A DNA stretch of 20,573 bases from a virus, in IMG/VR virus record IMGVR_UViG_3300033149_000774, positions 1 to 20,573 of that record, one strand, 5' to 3'. Positions 7,257-15,120 of this stretch are shown in pieces. The notes beneath the pieces are model-generated. The model was not told where the DNA came from. It saw nothing but the letters and a program-made list of their open reading frames with translations, and did not search any database. Numbering within the stretch: position 1 is the stretch's first letter; the number at the start of each line of letters is the position of its first letter. The position numbers and the translations under genes are program-made.

Positions 7257-9503
7257 TTAAAATATTGCCAATACATATGATGTTCCAGGGTTATCTGGGC
7301 CACCAGGAGTTAAGGCATATACATCTCCATTATTTAACGTACCTGTTGCTGCTGCTCTATCTGGAAAGATTGGTATTCCCCCTTGTGGTGTGCCTGCAGC
7401 GCCAGACACATTTATATTAATTGTAGCATTTCCTGCTGCAGCAAATGCACCTAAAGCAATTGCGTTGGGGACAGAAGCGTTTGTGGAAGCGCCTAAAGCT
7501 ACACAGTTATCTGTTCCTATAGCTAATTGACCTACTGCAGTTACATAAGAATCGGCTGCATTAATACAATTAGCTCTTTCTCCTAAGAAAGTGTTACGTT
7601 GTCCATTAACTAAAATATCCCCTGACCTACTGCCAACAGCCACAGTTTCTCTACCACTTGTTAAATTAGACAAAGCTGAAGTACCCACACAAGTTACTGT
7701 TCCTGAAGCAAAGCTTGCCAAGGGAGCTGCATTAGCACCGATAATAGTATTATCTTGAACAGAAACCCTACCAGCGCCTGACCCAAGAATGGTGTTGTTG
7801 TTTCCTTGAACTGAAAACCCTGCATCGTGACCAATAATTGTATTGTCTAAAACCGAAGCAGCAGCAGACTCTCCTGCTAAATAACCAATAGCTACATTGT
7901 TATTTGCTGCGCCAGTAACAGAACCTAGCGCCCTTACACCTATTGTTACGTTTTCATTTCCAGTTAAAGAATTACCTGAACGCTGCCCTATAAATACATT
8001 TGCGTTTCCAGTGCTAGAATTTCCTGCCTCAGCACCTAGTGCAGTATTTAGAAGTCCAGTTACATTAGATTGTAAAGCCTCAAAACCTATAGCAGTGTTA
8101 TCTGAACCATTAGTGTTGTTATTTAAAGCACCATTACCCAAAGCAGAATTATTGCTTCCTGCAAGATTGGATGTCATACTCAATGCACCCAAAGCAGTGT
8201 TGCCATCACCAGTAGTGGTGTTTCTCAAAGACTCTAATCCTATGGCAGTATTGTTTTGGCCTTGAGGGTTTATTAACGCCTCCTCTCCATATTGGAGATT
8301 ATTTGAACCATAAGGATGAACCACATTAGCATAGAAAAGACCCTGAACTATAGTTTGGGTGGGGGCAGTAGGATTACCAATTGTAATATCATATGCAGGT
8401 AAAGCTGGATTATTATTATCTATTTGTATTAAATTGGTTGCTACTGCTTTTCCAACTTCTCCAGCCAAACTGCTTCCAATAAATATATCTTTAGCAGTTA
8501 AATTAGGTAAATCGTTACTTCTTCCTGTACAAGTAACTTGAATGTCTGTTTGACCAGCAGTTCGTGATACAATACCTACATTTTGCACCAACAATGTTTC
8601 TGATGATGGCCTATCTACTGTAAGTTGCCCTGTGGTTTCAGAAACATAAACAATATCTCCAACACTAGGAGCTGTTCCACTAAAGGTTACTGATACATTT
8701 GTTAAGTTTCCAATTAAAATAATTTTACCTTCTGACCCATTAGCAATGTCTTCATACACTAATCCACTTGCAGGCATTTGTGCAACAGGGCCTGAGTCTG
8801 CTGGAATTACCCTTGGAGTTCCTACAGGGTTAGAGTCTAACTTTACAGGTGTGCCTTTTACTAATACTCCACCTGTTTGATTTTCTACTGTTTTAAGAAC
8901 TTGGTGTGGTTCTATTTCTGATTGAGCTGTCCATCTTGGCACTTGATCAGAAGTTGTGCCACCACTTCCTTTACTTATTAATACGTCTCCATCATTGCCA
9001 TAACTTGTAGCTCCAGCAACATCTTTAGCCTGAAGACCACCAGTCTGAATCCATAAAGCTGGGGCTGATGTGTTAAAACTTACTGCCCTAATAGCCTCTG
9101 AAGTGCCAGAAGAAGCAAAAATAGCTCTCGTTGCTGCAGTAAGACCAATAGTGGTATTATCAATAGCGCCTCCATTAATATCTACTTGTGGGAAAGTTCC
9201 CACGCCTGCAGTTAATGTTAGGTTGCCCTGGTTGTTAATGTTTCCAACACCAATGTAATTTCCATTAAGTGTAATGTTTCCAGTTCCAGTATAATTGCCA
9301 GTTAAATTTATATCCTCAGTTGCTGTGTTTCCAGCATCGAGAACTTCTTGTAATGTCACATTGCCTACACTAATAAAATCAGCTAAGGCTTGTACTGTTA
9401 CTGTCTTAGTAGCATTTGAATCGCTAGTGTCTGTTAACACTAAATAATCACTCGCTTGAGGAGTGATATTGGGATATGCAGAGGTGTTGGAAATCTTTGC
9501 CAT
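7257..9503 (-). CDS. Tail fibre / adhesin with YadA-head-like repeats, no S74 domain
   Basis: A 748-residue probable receptor-binding fibre. Residues 1-45 (MAKISNTSAYPNITPQASDY...) form an anchor-like N-terminus. The next part is Thr/Gly/Asn-rich beta structure. From about residue 405 to 690 there is a run of 13-16-residue repeats built on N(T/S)A(L/I)G..A(L/G) (for example NTALGALSMTSNLAGSNNSA). This is the pattern of the trimeric left-handed beta-roll of YadA-type adhesin heads. The C-terminus ends SYVLAIF and, unlike the other fibre at 11296-13800, lacks the self-cleaving S74 chaperone. The start is ATG 9501-9503, two bases from the end of the upstream coiled-coil gene. Confidence 0.75.
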   Translation of the reverse strand: MAKISNTSAYPNITPQASDYLVLTDTSDSNATKTVTVQALADFISVGNVTLQEVLDAGNTATEDINLTGNYTGTGNITLNGNYIGVGNINNQGNLTLTAGVGTFPQVDINGGAIDNTTIGLTAATRAIFASSGTSEAIRAVSFNTSAPALWIQTGGLQAKDVAGATSYGNDGDVLISKGSGGTTSDQVPRWTAQSEIEPHQVLKTVENQTGGVLVKGTPVKLDSNPVGTPRVIPADSGPVAQMPASGLVYEDIANGSEGKIILIGNLTNVSVTFSGTAPSVGDIVYVSETTGQLTVDRPSSETLLVQNVGIVSRTAGQTDIQVTCTGRSNDLPNLTAKDIFIGSSLAGEVGKAVATNLIQIDNNNPALPAYDITIGNPTAPTQTIVQGLFYANVVHPYGSNNLQYGEEALINPQGQNNTAIGLESLRNTTTGDGNTALGALSMTSNLAGSNNSALGNGALNNNTNGSDNTAIGFEALQSNVTGLLNTALGAEAGNSSTGNANVFIGQRSGNSLTGNENVTIGVRALGSVTGAANNNVAIGYLAGESAAASVLDNTIIGHDAGFSVQGNNNTILGSGAGRVSVQDNTIIGANAAPLASFASGTVTCVGTSALSNLTSGRETVAVGSRSGDILVNGQRNTFLGERANCINAADSYVTAVGQLAIGTDNCVALGASTNASVPNAIALGAFAAAGNATININVSGAAGTPQGGIPIFPDRAAATGTLNNGDVYALTPGGPDNPGTSYVLAIF

Positions 9504-9504
9504 T

Positions 9505-9750
9505 TTATTCTTTCTTTGTTACTTCGCCAGTCCTTAAGTCAATAACAGACTCAGCTCCATATTTTTCAACTAATTTTTTTTCTTCTTGAACAAATGATGA
9601 CTTTACCAATCTAACTTGTTCAATTAAATCTGCTTCATGAAGCTTTACCTCTCCTAATGCTATTTTAAGTTTAGCAAACTCAGAGTTTAGCTCTTGAATG
9701 TTTTTTAATTCTTTTTCTTCTAATTTTTGTTTTAATTCTACAGTTTTCAT
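9505..9750 (-). CDS. Small coiled-coil protein
   Basis: An 81-residue highly charged, almost wholly alpha-helical protein with heptad-like hydrophobic spacing from residues 5 to 65, then a small beta-like end (AESVIDLRTGEVTKKE). No family is recognised. It is immediately upstream of the second fibre gene and has its own -7 box at 9771-9778, so it heads a transcription unit that includes the fibre. It could be a fibre accessory or assembly protein, but that is only context. Confidence 0.6.
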   Translation of the reverse strand: MKTVELKQKLEEKELKNIQELNSEFAKLKIALGEVKLHEADLIEQVRLVKSSFVQEEKKLVEKYGAESVIDLRTGEVTKKE

Positions 9751-9770
9751 TTTATTTAATTTGATTTATA

Positions 9771-9778
9771 CAAAGATA
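9771..9778 (-). promoter_or_regulatory. Bacteroidota-type -7 promoter box (TATCTTTG)
   Basis: Plus-strand CAAAGATA, TATCTTTG on the minus strand, lies 20 bp before ATG 9750 and abuts the stop of the upstream gene (9779). It is followed by an AT-rich leader related to those of groEL and the scaffold-like gene. No clear -33 TTTG is visible at the proper distance. Confidence 0.55.
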
Positions 9779-10030
9779 TTAAAATAATTTCAGTAGTTCT
9801 TCCAGTTGCTCCACACTAATCCAACCAGCTAATACTGCTATTAAAAGTACGACTGGAACTAAAGAAGAAACTACTTCTAAATAGGGGACTTCCCCACTTT
9901 TGCTGTTTTCGGTTTCTTGAATGGTTTTTGTTACAGCACCTCCAACAACAGCATGATCAACAAATGTAAGTAAACCTTTACCTACCTTTTTTAATTGTTT
10001 TTTTAAAATTAACTCTTTTAAAATTTTCAT
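9779..10030 (-). CDS. Single-helix membrane protein, holin candidate
   Basis: An 83-residue protein with a basic N-terminus (MKILKELILKKQLKKVGKG), a mildly hydrophobic middle and one clear transmembrane helix at about 54-71 (VVSSLVPVVLLIAVLAGW), then an amphipathic acidic end. It lies just downstream of the endolysin and two spanin-like genes, so a holin or other lysis role is a reasonable inference. Many holins have two or three helices; this one has one clear helix, so it may instead be an antiholin or an unrelated membrane protein. Confidence 0.5.
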   Translation of the reverse strand: MKILKELILKKQLKKVGKGLLTFVDHAVVGGAVTKTIQETENSKSGEVPYLEVVSSLVPVVLLIAVLAGWISVEQLEELLKLF

Positions 10031-10061
10031 AGTTTTAGTTTTATAATTGTGAACTCCACGT

Positions 10062-10469
10062 TCATATGTTTCTGTATTCTTTCATTGCATCAAAAGATGG
10101 ACAGGCTTTAGAAGAAAAATCTCTATGGCCATAAATTGTAGCTTTTGGATGCATTTTTTTTAAATATAATAATAGCTGAAATAGGGCTGTTTTTTGAGAA
10201 GATGTTCTTGTGTCTTTTGGATTCATGTCTTCATCGCAACCCCCTATATAACAAACCCCTATAGAGTCTTTGTTGTGTCCCTTGCAATGTGCGCCTATTT
10301 TATCAACCATGCGCCCATATTCAATAGATCCATCTAGCTTTATAACATAATGATATCCTATTCCAGACCATCCTCTATCTTTGTGCCAGTCATCTATAGT
10401 GGCTGCATCTATATCTTGCCCTTCTCTTGTAGCTGAACAATGCACAATAATTTTATCTATATTCCTCAT
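10062..10469 (-). CDS. T7-lysozyme-like N-acetylmuramoyl-L-alanine amidase (endolysin)
   Basis: A zinc amidase of the Amidase_2/PGRP type that cleaves the amide bond between N-acetylmuramic acid and the stem peptide. Diagnostic matches to T7 lysozyme are plain: IIVHCSAT (first zinc His), WHKDRGWSGIGYHYVIK, NKDSIGVCYIGG, and YGHRDFSSKACPSFD (second zinc His and the zinc Cys). The full open frame starts at ATG 10502, but I place the start at ATG 10467-10469 (MRNIDKIIVHC). The family domain begins there, and the preceding 40-residue gene stops 8 bp before it. From that start it is 135 residues with no signal peptide, so it needs a holin for export. Confidence 0.93.
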   Translation of the reverse strand: MRNIDKIIVHCSATREGQDIDAATIDDWHKDRGWSGIGYHYVIKLDGSIEYGRMVDKIGAHCKGHNKDSIGVCYIGGCDEDMNPKDTRTSSQKTALFQLLLYLKKMHPKATIYGHRDFSSKACPSFDAMKEYRNI

Positions 10470-10476
10470 GTGATGT

Positions 10477-10599
10477 TTATTTACGTACTTTTCGTGCCAC
10501 ATTTCTTCGCTTTCTGCGTTCTTGTTTTCTTTTCTTTGCTTCTTCTAATTTGCGCTTAAGCCTATCTAGCTTATTCTCCATTTCCTGTAAGCTACGCAT
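10477..10599 (-). CDS. 40-residue basic coiled-coil peptide (small ORF)
   Basis: A short frame from ATG 10597-10599 to TAA 10477-10479: a helical heptad-like stretch (LQEMENKLDRLKRKLEEAKK) followed by an Arg/Lys tail. It overlaps the end of the o-spanin-like gene and the longer, less likely start of the endolysin, and it stops 8 bp before the preferred endolysin ATG. That neat spacing is why I think it is translated. No family is recognised. It could be a chance frame in Lys/Arg-coding sequence. Confidence 0.4.
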   Translation of the reverse strand: MRSLQEMENKLDRLKRKLEEAKKRKQERRKRRNVARKVRK

Positions 10600-10781
10600 T
10601 TGGGAGTCCACAGATTTTTGGCATTTTTTTTTACCAACACAGTATCTAAAATTATCAGCGTATCTTTGTTTTTAGGATACTCAATAACCACAGTGTCTAT
10701 AGGCTTAGGCTTATAATCAGCATGACTGACAGAACAACTAATCGCTACTAACAAACTCAATAACATGCCTGTATATCTCAT
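10566..10781 (-). CDS. Outer-membrane spanin-like lipoprotein (Rz1-type candidate)
   Basis: A 71-residue protein with a lipoprotein signal: MR, a hydrophobic stretch GMLLSLLVAIS, then Cys16 in a lipobox-like AISC. After cleavage the mature lipoprotein would be about 56 residues, with a Lys/Pro-rich start (DYKPKPIDT). Its 5' end overlaps the inner-spanin-like gene by 44 bp in another frame, as in Rz/Rz1 pairs, and the endolysin lies just downstream. Together these suggest the o-spanin of a two-component spanin that disrupts the outer membrane in the last lysis step. Spanins diverge too fast for a motif call, so this is inference from topology and order. Confidence 0.6.
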   Translation of the reverse strand: MRYTGMLLSLLVAISCSVSHADYKPKPIDTVVIEYPKNKDTLIILDTVLVKKNAKNLWTPKCVAYRKWRIS

Positions 10782-10971
10782 CGGTTTTGTTTTGTACGTT
10801 TTTTAATCTTTCTTCTAGTCTAATGATAGCCTCATTATTACCCTCCAAGTCAACGACTTTTTTTTCTAACTCATCCAGTCTATAGGTAGTGGTATAATAA
10901 AAACCTCCTACAGATACTAGAAAAATTATTATAGTAGCCAAATATTGTATGTCAATCTTAATCTCTTTCAT
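10738..10971 (-). CDS. Inner-membrane spanin-like protein (Rz-type candidate)
   Basis: A 77-residue protein with a short cytoplasmic start (MKEIKIDIQ), one transmembrane helix at about 10-28 (YLATIIIFLVSVGGFYYTT) and a periplasmic coiled coil at about 31-70 (LDELEKKVVDLEGNNEAI...). This N-in/C-out layout with a coiled-coil ectodomain is that of i-spanins. It is shorter than lambda Rz. Its 3' end overlaps the lipoprotein gene by 44 bp, and its start overlaps the upstream stop by one base (TAATG at 10971). It could also be a small anchor protein unrelated to lysis. Confidence 0.55.
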   Translation of the reverse strand: MKEIKIDIQYLATIIIFLVSVGGFYYTTTYRLDELEKKVVDLEGNNEAIIRLEERLKNVQNKTDEIYRHVIEFVSSD

Positions 10972-11291
10972 TATAACTCTACTATAGCTACAGTATATCC
11001 TTGTGCCTCTAAATCTTCTTTGACTTTCTCAGAAGCTAGTAAAATAGTTTGAGTCTGCCCTTCAGAAATGTCAGCTTGTGCATTATATAAAGGCTTCATC
11101 TCTGTTATTTGTAACACCTTACTGCCTGCTTCAAATGCTGCTGCATTTTCGTAATAGTACATTCCCATTTGCATATCTACACCATTAGCTGCTGCTGCCA
11201 GTTCGATTCTTGCGTATGCGCTATCTAACTCAATGCTTGTGCCTTGAATAGTTAATTTAGCTGTATCTGATTTTGAAATTTCTAATGCCAT
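10971..11291 (-). CDS. Small virion-associated-type protein, function unknown
   Basis: A 106-residue protein (starts MALEISKSDTAKLTIQGTSI). Features: a regular alpha/beta pattern, a conserved-looking centre YARIELAAAANGVDMQMGMY followed by YYENAAAFEAGS, and an acidic C-terminal helix-strand. It lies between the S74 fibre and the spanin pair and overlaps the latter's start by one base. The pattern resembles short proteins found beside fibre genes in Bacteroidota phages, possibly fibre caps or adaptors. I recognise no named family. Confidence 0.6.
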   Translation of the reverse strand: MALEISKSDTAKLTIQGTSIELDSAYARIELAAAANGVDMQMGMYYYENAAAFEAGSKVLQITEMKPLYNAQADISEGQTQTILLASEKVKEDLEAQGYTVAIVEL

Positions 11292-11295
11292 TTTT

Positions 11296-13800
11296 TTATT
11301 TATTTTCTAATTGTTTAACTTTTGCAGACAACTCTTGTACTGCCTTAATCAAAGGCATTACTAATGCTGCATATTGTATTCCTTGTTTACCATTACTGTC
11401 TTCGCTCCAACCACTAAAGTTTACACCTAACGAATCCATAGCTGCTTTTACTTCTTGAGCAATAAGACCATTATGAATCTTTTCAGTATCAAACTCTCCT
11501 TTGATTGGTGCGCCTTTTTCTTCGTCATACTCAGAACCACCTTCTTTAAATCTATCTTCCAGGATTGCCTCATCCCAATCAGCAGGGTGTTTTCGAGTAT
11601 AAGTCTTAGGTTTTAATGCGTTGATGAAGTCTAAGCCTAAAGAAGCATCTTCAATGTTCTCTTTAATTCTTTCATCTGAAGTTACTGTCCAATCAACTGT
11701 AATGTTGTTGGTAGCTACTGAAGCATTACCCCATATACCAACATTAGATCCTGAAGCAACTGCGCCATTACCACAAGCTATTTGATTTGTACCTGTAGCA
11801 GCACAGTCTGCATTAAATCCTATAACAGTATTATTCGTACCTGATGTAATAGAATCTCCTGCATTTGCACCAATACCAACATTACCATCACCAGTGAAGG
11901 CAGTTCCTGCAGAATATAACGCATGATATCCAACTGCAACATTGTTGTCATATTCATTAGAACTACTCGTTCCTCCAAGTGCTTGAAAACCCAAAGCAGC
12001 ATTATTATCTCCACCACCCATATCATACATGGCTTGATAACCAATTGATACATTATTATTATTTCCATTTCCAATTCTACCTGAACTACTTCCTATCGCA
12101 ATGTTAAAACTACCTGTATTATTTTGACCACAATTTTCTCCAATATAAATATTGAGACCAACATTGCCTGAGTTTTGACCTGCTTGTTTACCAATCATTA
12201 TTGCGTTAGATTGGCTTGTTATATTCGTACCTGCATTTTCTCCTATGGTAATAATTCCTGAGCCACTTGTAATAGAATCTCCTGCATTTAAGCCTATTCG
12301 TATATTGCTTCCTGCATCATCAAGTTCCATTATTTCATCGCCTGCGAAATTCTCAATAAAGAAATTGGTGCTGCTTGCTGTATTACCTTGTCCTCTTACG
12401 TGAAGCGTTGCAGTAGGTGCAGTAAACGTAGTGCCAAGATTTATACCTAATTTAGTTTGATTAGCATTAGCAAAATCGCCATGTAACAATATCTGACCAC
12501 TACGACCTAAAGCCAAACTACTATTTTGAGTAGTTGCTACGTTATAGCCAAGTGCCATTTGATATGTTCCAGTATTTACACCACCAGCATAAGCACCTAA
12601 ATATAAATTTTGAGCGCCACTTGTATTAGTATAACCAGCACGATAACCTAAAGCTGCGTTATTTGAACCAAGATTAATTGAGCCTAAACTTAAACTACCA
12701 AATCCAGCGTTTCTTTGACCACTTGACAAAAACTTTAAACTATCTACCCCAAAAGCTGAATTTTCACCACCACTAACCACCGCGCTTTGCATAGATAAAG
12801 AGCCTACTGCTGTGTTTTTTTGACCAGTTGCTTGTTGTAAAGCTGCGTAACCTATTGCAGTGTTTTGAGCATTTGTGCTTACATTTGATAATGTAAATCC
12901 TCCAACTGCTGTATTACTTCCACCAGTTGTTATCGCATCTCCTGACTCTTGTCCTAATAAGACATTAAAGTTAGAGCTTGTTATAGATTTACCAGCACTT
13001 GGCCCAATACATAAATTCCCTTGTGCATTATTAAGTGTTCCAGTTTGTGCAGCACCACCAGCAGTTGTTCCATTTCCAATCCAAACACTAAAACGACCAG
13101 CAGTTGAACTATCTTGTGTTAAACAATCGGTTAATCCATCTAAGTCTGAAGCACCACCGCCTCCTGCTGCAACGAAGCTTAAATTACCTGCTCCATCTGT
13201 TTGAAGAACATCACTAGCGTTTCCATCTGCTGCTGGGAAGGTGTAGTCGTTAATTGTTAATGTGCCATTAGGGATACTTACGTTGTCACTTGAATCTATA
13301 GCAATGGCATCTGAAGTTGGACTAGCAGTGGGAACATCACTACGAGTGATTTTAAATGAGTCATCTGTGCCATCTGTATATATAGACCATCTTCGTGCAT
13401 TGGCTTCATTGAACTGTAAGATAGAATCATCAGTCCCTGTGGAGTCGATTATGAATCTAGAGTGACCTCCATTGCTCTCAAACTTAGTGTCTAAGTCTGA
13501 ACTAGCATTTAAAACATGTAATGCAAAACTTGGGGATGCTGTTCCAATACCTAAGCGATTATTAGAATCATCCCAAAAGAAGTTTGCGTTGTCTTGTGCT
13601 AACACACCTGCTGCGCCAGCAAATAATACTGAACCTGCAGTTGCCCCATTTACAATCTCTCCTATCTTTAATATCCCACTTGTTAAGTCTGATGGATTTA
13701 TTCTTACGTTGGTGTTTGTTCCTCCACCTATATAACCCACTAACCCTGTAATGTTTGATAGGGTTGCTTCTGAGTTAAAATCTGAAAATTTAGTTGCCAT
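11296..13800 (-). CDS. Tail fibre with C-terminal S74 intramolecular chaperone
   Basis: An 834-residue probable receptor-binding fibre. Residues 1-40 (MATKFSDFNSEATLSNITG...) are the likely virion anchor. Next comes a Gly/Ser/Asp-rich beta region with LGIGTASP and WSIYTDGTDD. Residues about 255-690 hold many YadA-head-like repeats (NTAVGSLSM, NAALGYRAG, NVAVGYHAL). Residues 707-834 are a Peptidase_S74 chaperone, opening with TSDERIKENI whose S708 is the expected self-cleavage serine, passing NGLIAQEVKAAM, and ending in a coiled-coil helix (LSAKVKQLENK). In this family the chaperone trimerises the fibre and then cuts itself off, leaving a mature fibre of about 707 residues. Confidence 0.93.
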   Translation of the reverse strand: MATKFSDFNSEATLSNITGLVGYIGGGTNTNVRINPSDLTSGILKIGEIVNGATAGSVLFAGAAGVLAQDNANFFWDDSNNRLGIGTASPSFALHVLNASSDLDTKFESNGGHSRFIIDSTGTDDSILQFNEANARRWSIYTDGTDDSFKITRSDVPTASPTSDAIAIDSSDNVSIPNGTLTINDYTFPAADGNASDVLQTDGAGNLSFVAAGGGGASDLDGLTDCLTQDSSTAGRFSVWIGNGTTAGGAAQTGTLNNAQGNLCIGPSAGKSITSSNFNVLLGQESGDAITTGGSNTAVGGFTLSNVSTNAQNTAIGYAALQQATGQKNTAVGSLSMQSAVVSGGENSAFGVDSLKFLSSGQRNAGFGSLSLGSINLGSNNAALGYRAGYTNTSGAQNLYLGAYAGGVNTGTYQMALGYNVATTQNSSLALGRSGQILLHGDFANANQTKLGINLGTTFTAPTATLHVRGQGNTASSTNFFIENFAGDEIMELDDAGSNIRIGLNAGDSITSGSGIITIGENAGTNITSQSNAIMIGKQAGQNSGNVGLNIYIGENCGQNNTGSFNIAIGSSSGRIGNGNNNNVSIGYQAMYDMGGGDNNAALGFQALGGTSSSNEYDNNVAVGYHALYSAGTAFTGDGNVGIGANAGDSITSGTNNTVIGFNADCAATGTNQIACGNGAVASGSNVGIWGNASVATNNITVDWTVTSDERIKENIEDASLGLDFINALKPKTYTRKHPADWDEAILEDRFKEGGSEYDEEKGAPIKGEFDTEKIHNGLIAQEVKAAMDSLGVNFSGWSEDSNGKQGIQYAALVMPLIKAVQELSAKVKQLENK

Positions 13801-13810
13801 TTTTATTTTT

Positions 13811-13978
13811 TTATGCTGCTTCTGTTGTTATTTGATCTCCTGCTTCAGTAACGATTGCATCTTCTGGTGGAGTCATGCCCACCTCTGTAACTAGGTCGTT
13901 AGGGCTTGGCCCACTTCCACCTCCAGGTAGCTGAATAAAAACAGAAGTTGATATGCCTGCACCTATGCCTGTACTCAT
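13811..13978 (-). CDS. 55-residue Gly/Pro/Thr-rich small protein
   Basis: A small frame from ATG 13976-13978 to TAA 13811-13813, starting MSTGIGAGISTSVFIQLPGG and ending GDQITTEAA. It is Gly/Ser/Pro-rich and then acidic and Thr-rich, with no helix or membrane segment. It fills the gap between the S74 fibre and the 163-residue virion protein: one base separates its ATG from the upstream stop, and its stop is 10 bp before the fibre ATG. This tight packing argues that it is a real gene. The composition suits a short virion linker or decoration peptide; no family is recognised. Confidence 0.6.
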   Translation of the reverse strand: MSTGIGAGISTSVFIQLPGGGSGPSPNDLVTEVGMTPPEDAIVTEAGDQITTEAA

Positions 13979-13979
13979 G

Positions 13980-14471
13980 CTACCAATTAGCTATTATAGT
14001 TCCAGTTACTGTAGTGCCAGTAGCAAATACTCTAATTACAAATACAGGCAAAAAAGTTCCTCCCTTTACGCCTGAATATGTTACCTCACTTCCTGAAGTT
14101 GTTTTTACTTTTATATCTCCATCTGTAGGGATATACAAAATACAACCTTCGCTGTGGTTAGCTTTAGATTCTAAAAATATTTTATATTGCTTGGCAGCGT
14201 CTTGTAATATATTTGCAGAAAGCGACAATACTGTTGCGCTATCAACAGCAGTAACTGTAGCAATTGTTCCATCTGTGATGTTTACTATGATTGCTCCAGC
14301 TTTTAATCCTTGTATTTGTGTAAAGTCTTGTGTTGCATCTGTAAGCTTGTCTGCAGGAATACTTGCATCAGACTCTCCAGTTATTTGAGAAGAGCTTTCT
14401 AAAGGTATGTCTATAGTATCACTTGGAATGACATTGGCAGCTAACCCTACTTGTAATTTTTGATACGCCAT
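13980..14471 (-). CDS. Probable beta-rich virion protein (decoration or head-tail type)
   Basis: A 163-residue protein starting MAYQKLQVGLAANVIPSDT. It is rich in Thr/Val/Ile/Ala with few charges, alternates strand-like segments, and has a central part GAIIVNITDGTIATVTAVDS followed by LSLSANIL. The C-terminal half (TTSGSEVTYSGVKGGTFLPV...ATGTTVTGTI) resembles small beta-barrel decoration proteins that assign a value to a position on the virion surface. I infer a structural role from composition and from its place upstream of the fibre. Its ATG shares one base with the upstream stop (TAATG). No named family is certain. Confidence 0.55.
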   Translation of the reverse strand: MAYQKLQVGLAANVIPSDTIDIPLESSSQITGESDASIPADKLTDATQDFTQIQGLKAGAIIVNITDGTIATVTAVDSATVLSLSANILQDAAKQYKIFLESKANHSEGCILYIPTDGDIKVKTTSGSEVTYSGVKGGTFLPVFVIRVFATGTTVTGTIIANW

Positions 14472-14662
14472 TATTTATTTTTTTTATATGGAAACATTCG
14501 ATTCAAAGAGTCTCTTCTCTCAGAACAACCACAGTCTTTGCCTAACGCTTTTGCGCCTTTTTCTACAATATTTTTGATCCCTGTAACTCTAGTTACTTTT
14601 TCTATTGTATCGCCTAAACCTTTAGACTGCCTGCGAGAAGAACTTGCTTTGAACTTAGCCAT
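14471..14662 (-). CDS. Small basic protein with Cys-Gly-Cys motif
   Basis: A 63-residue, Lys/Arg-rich protein. It has a helical middle (GLGDTIEKVTRVTGIKNIVE) and a distinctive end, DCGCSERRDSLNRMFPY, then a Lys tail. The CGCxxRRxxLNxxFPY pattern recurs in short proteins of Bacteroidota phages as I remember them; it has no known function. Two close cysteines could bind metal or cross-link. It is the last of eight consecutive tiny basic genes and runs directly into the virion genes, so a virion or DNA-binding role is possible. Confidence 0.65.
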   Translation of the reverse strand: MAKFKASSSRRQSKGLGDTIEKVTRVTGIKNIVEKGAKALGKDCGCSERRDSLNRMFPYKKNK

Positions 14663-14666
14663 ATGT

Positions 14667-14885
14667 TTACTTTCTAATTAATTTTCCTAAATGTCCTTTT
14701 ACACTCTTAGGGTAATGCTTTTCATATTTCATAGAATGATCGCCACCATAAGCATGTCCATATTCTTTTTTAGACATAGCTTTACTTTCGTCTCTTCTGT
14801 CTTTTAAAGATTGCTTGTGTTTGCCTTTGTGCTTGTTGCCTAAAGACTCATCAAGTCTTGCATTATATCCTTGTTTTTTTGCCAT
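14667..14885 (-). CDS. Small basic Lys/His-rich protein
   Basis: A 72-residue protein (MAKKQGYNARLDESLGNKHK...) dominated by Lys, His, Gly and Ser, with a central segment RRDESKAMSKKEYGHAYGGD and a basic end. Probably disordered or nucleic-acid binding. It has no Cys. It starts at ATG 14883-14885, four bases upstream of the 63-residue CGC gene. Not recognised; part of the basic small-protein cluster. Confidence 0.6.
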   Translation of the reverse strand: MAKKQGYNARLDESLGNKHKGKHKQSLKDRRDESKAMSKKEYGHAYGGDHSMKYEKHYPKSVKGHLGKLIRK

Positions 14886-14916
14886 TATATTATTTTTACT
14901 TACGCATTTTTAAAAT

Positions 14917-15108
14917 TTATTTTTTCTTACAAGCAAAATTCTTAGCAAAGTTAGCTTTTTTTACAATAGCTTCACTGTACTTTTTGGTATTGCCCATTAC
15001 CATTTTAGCAGCCTCACACGAAGACATGCCTTTCTTTTTTGCCCATCTACTAAAAGAACCTCGCTCTTTTGGGCTTATCTCTATATCTAGTTTCTTTTTT
15101 TTCGCCAT
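14917..15108 (-). CDS. Small basic protein (ERGSFSRWAKKKGM type)
   Basis: A 63-residue basic protein. Its first half is ISPKERGSFSRWAKKKGMSS, followed by CEAAKMVMGNTKKYSE and a Lys/Ala end with a C-terminal Cys. The ERGSFxRWAKKxGM pattern is one I associate with short phage proteins in marine viruses; the role is unknown. Its start ATG lies only 4 bp from a TATCTTTG box at 15113-15120, so the transcript may be nearly leaderless. Confidence 0.65.
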   Translation of the reverse strand: MAKKKKLDIEISPKERGSFSRWAKKKGMSSCEAAKMVMGNTKKYSEAIVKKANFAKNFACKKK

Positions 15109-15112
15109 AATA

Positions 15113-15120
15113 CAAAGATA
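15113..15120 (-). promoter_or_regulatory. Bacteroidota-type -7 promoter box (TATCTTTG), near-leaderless
   Basis: Plus-strand CAAAGATA sits exactly between the stop of the upstream gene (15121) and ATG 15108. A start site some 6-7 nt downstream would fall on or next to the ATG, predicting a leaderless or near-leaderless mRNA. No -33 element was found. Confidence 0.5.

Noticed and set aside
10470-10502. Endolysin start at ATG 10502
   Set aside because: The 11 extra residues precede the family's normal N-terminus and overlap the 40-residue frame; ATG 10469 fits T7-lysozyme better.
10661-10668. TATCTTTG on the plus strand as a rightward promoter
   Set aside because: It lies inside the lipoprotein gene, with no rightward gene downstream; chance match in coding sequence.
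11820-12074. 84-residue Met/Leu-rich frame inside the S74 fibre gene
   Set aside because: Overlaps the repeat region of the fibre in another frame and owes its length to the repeats.
13948-14388. 146-residue frame on the plus strand
   Set aside because: Antisense to the 163-residue virion protein; hydrophobic low-complexity product typical of an opposite-strand shadow.
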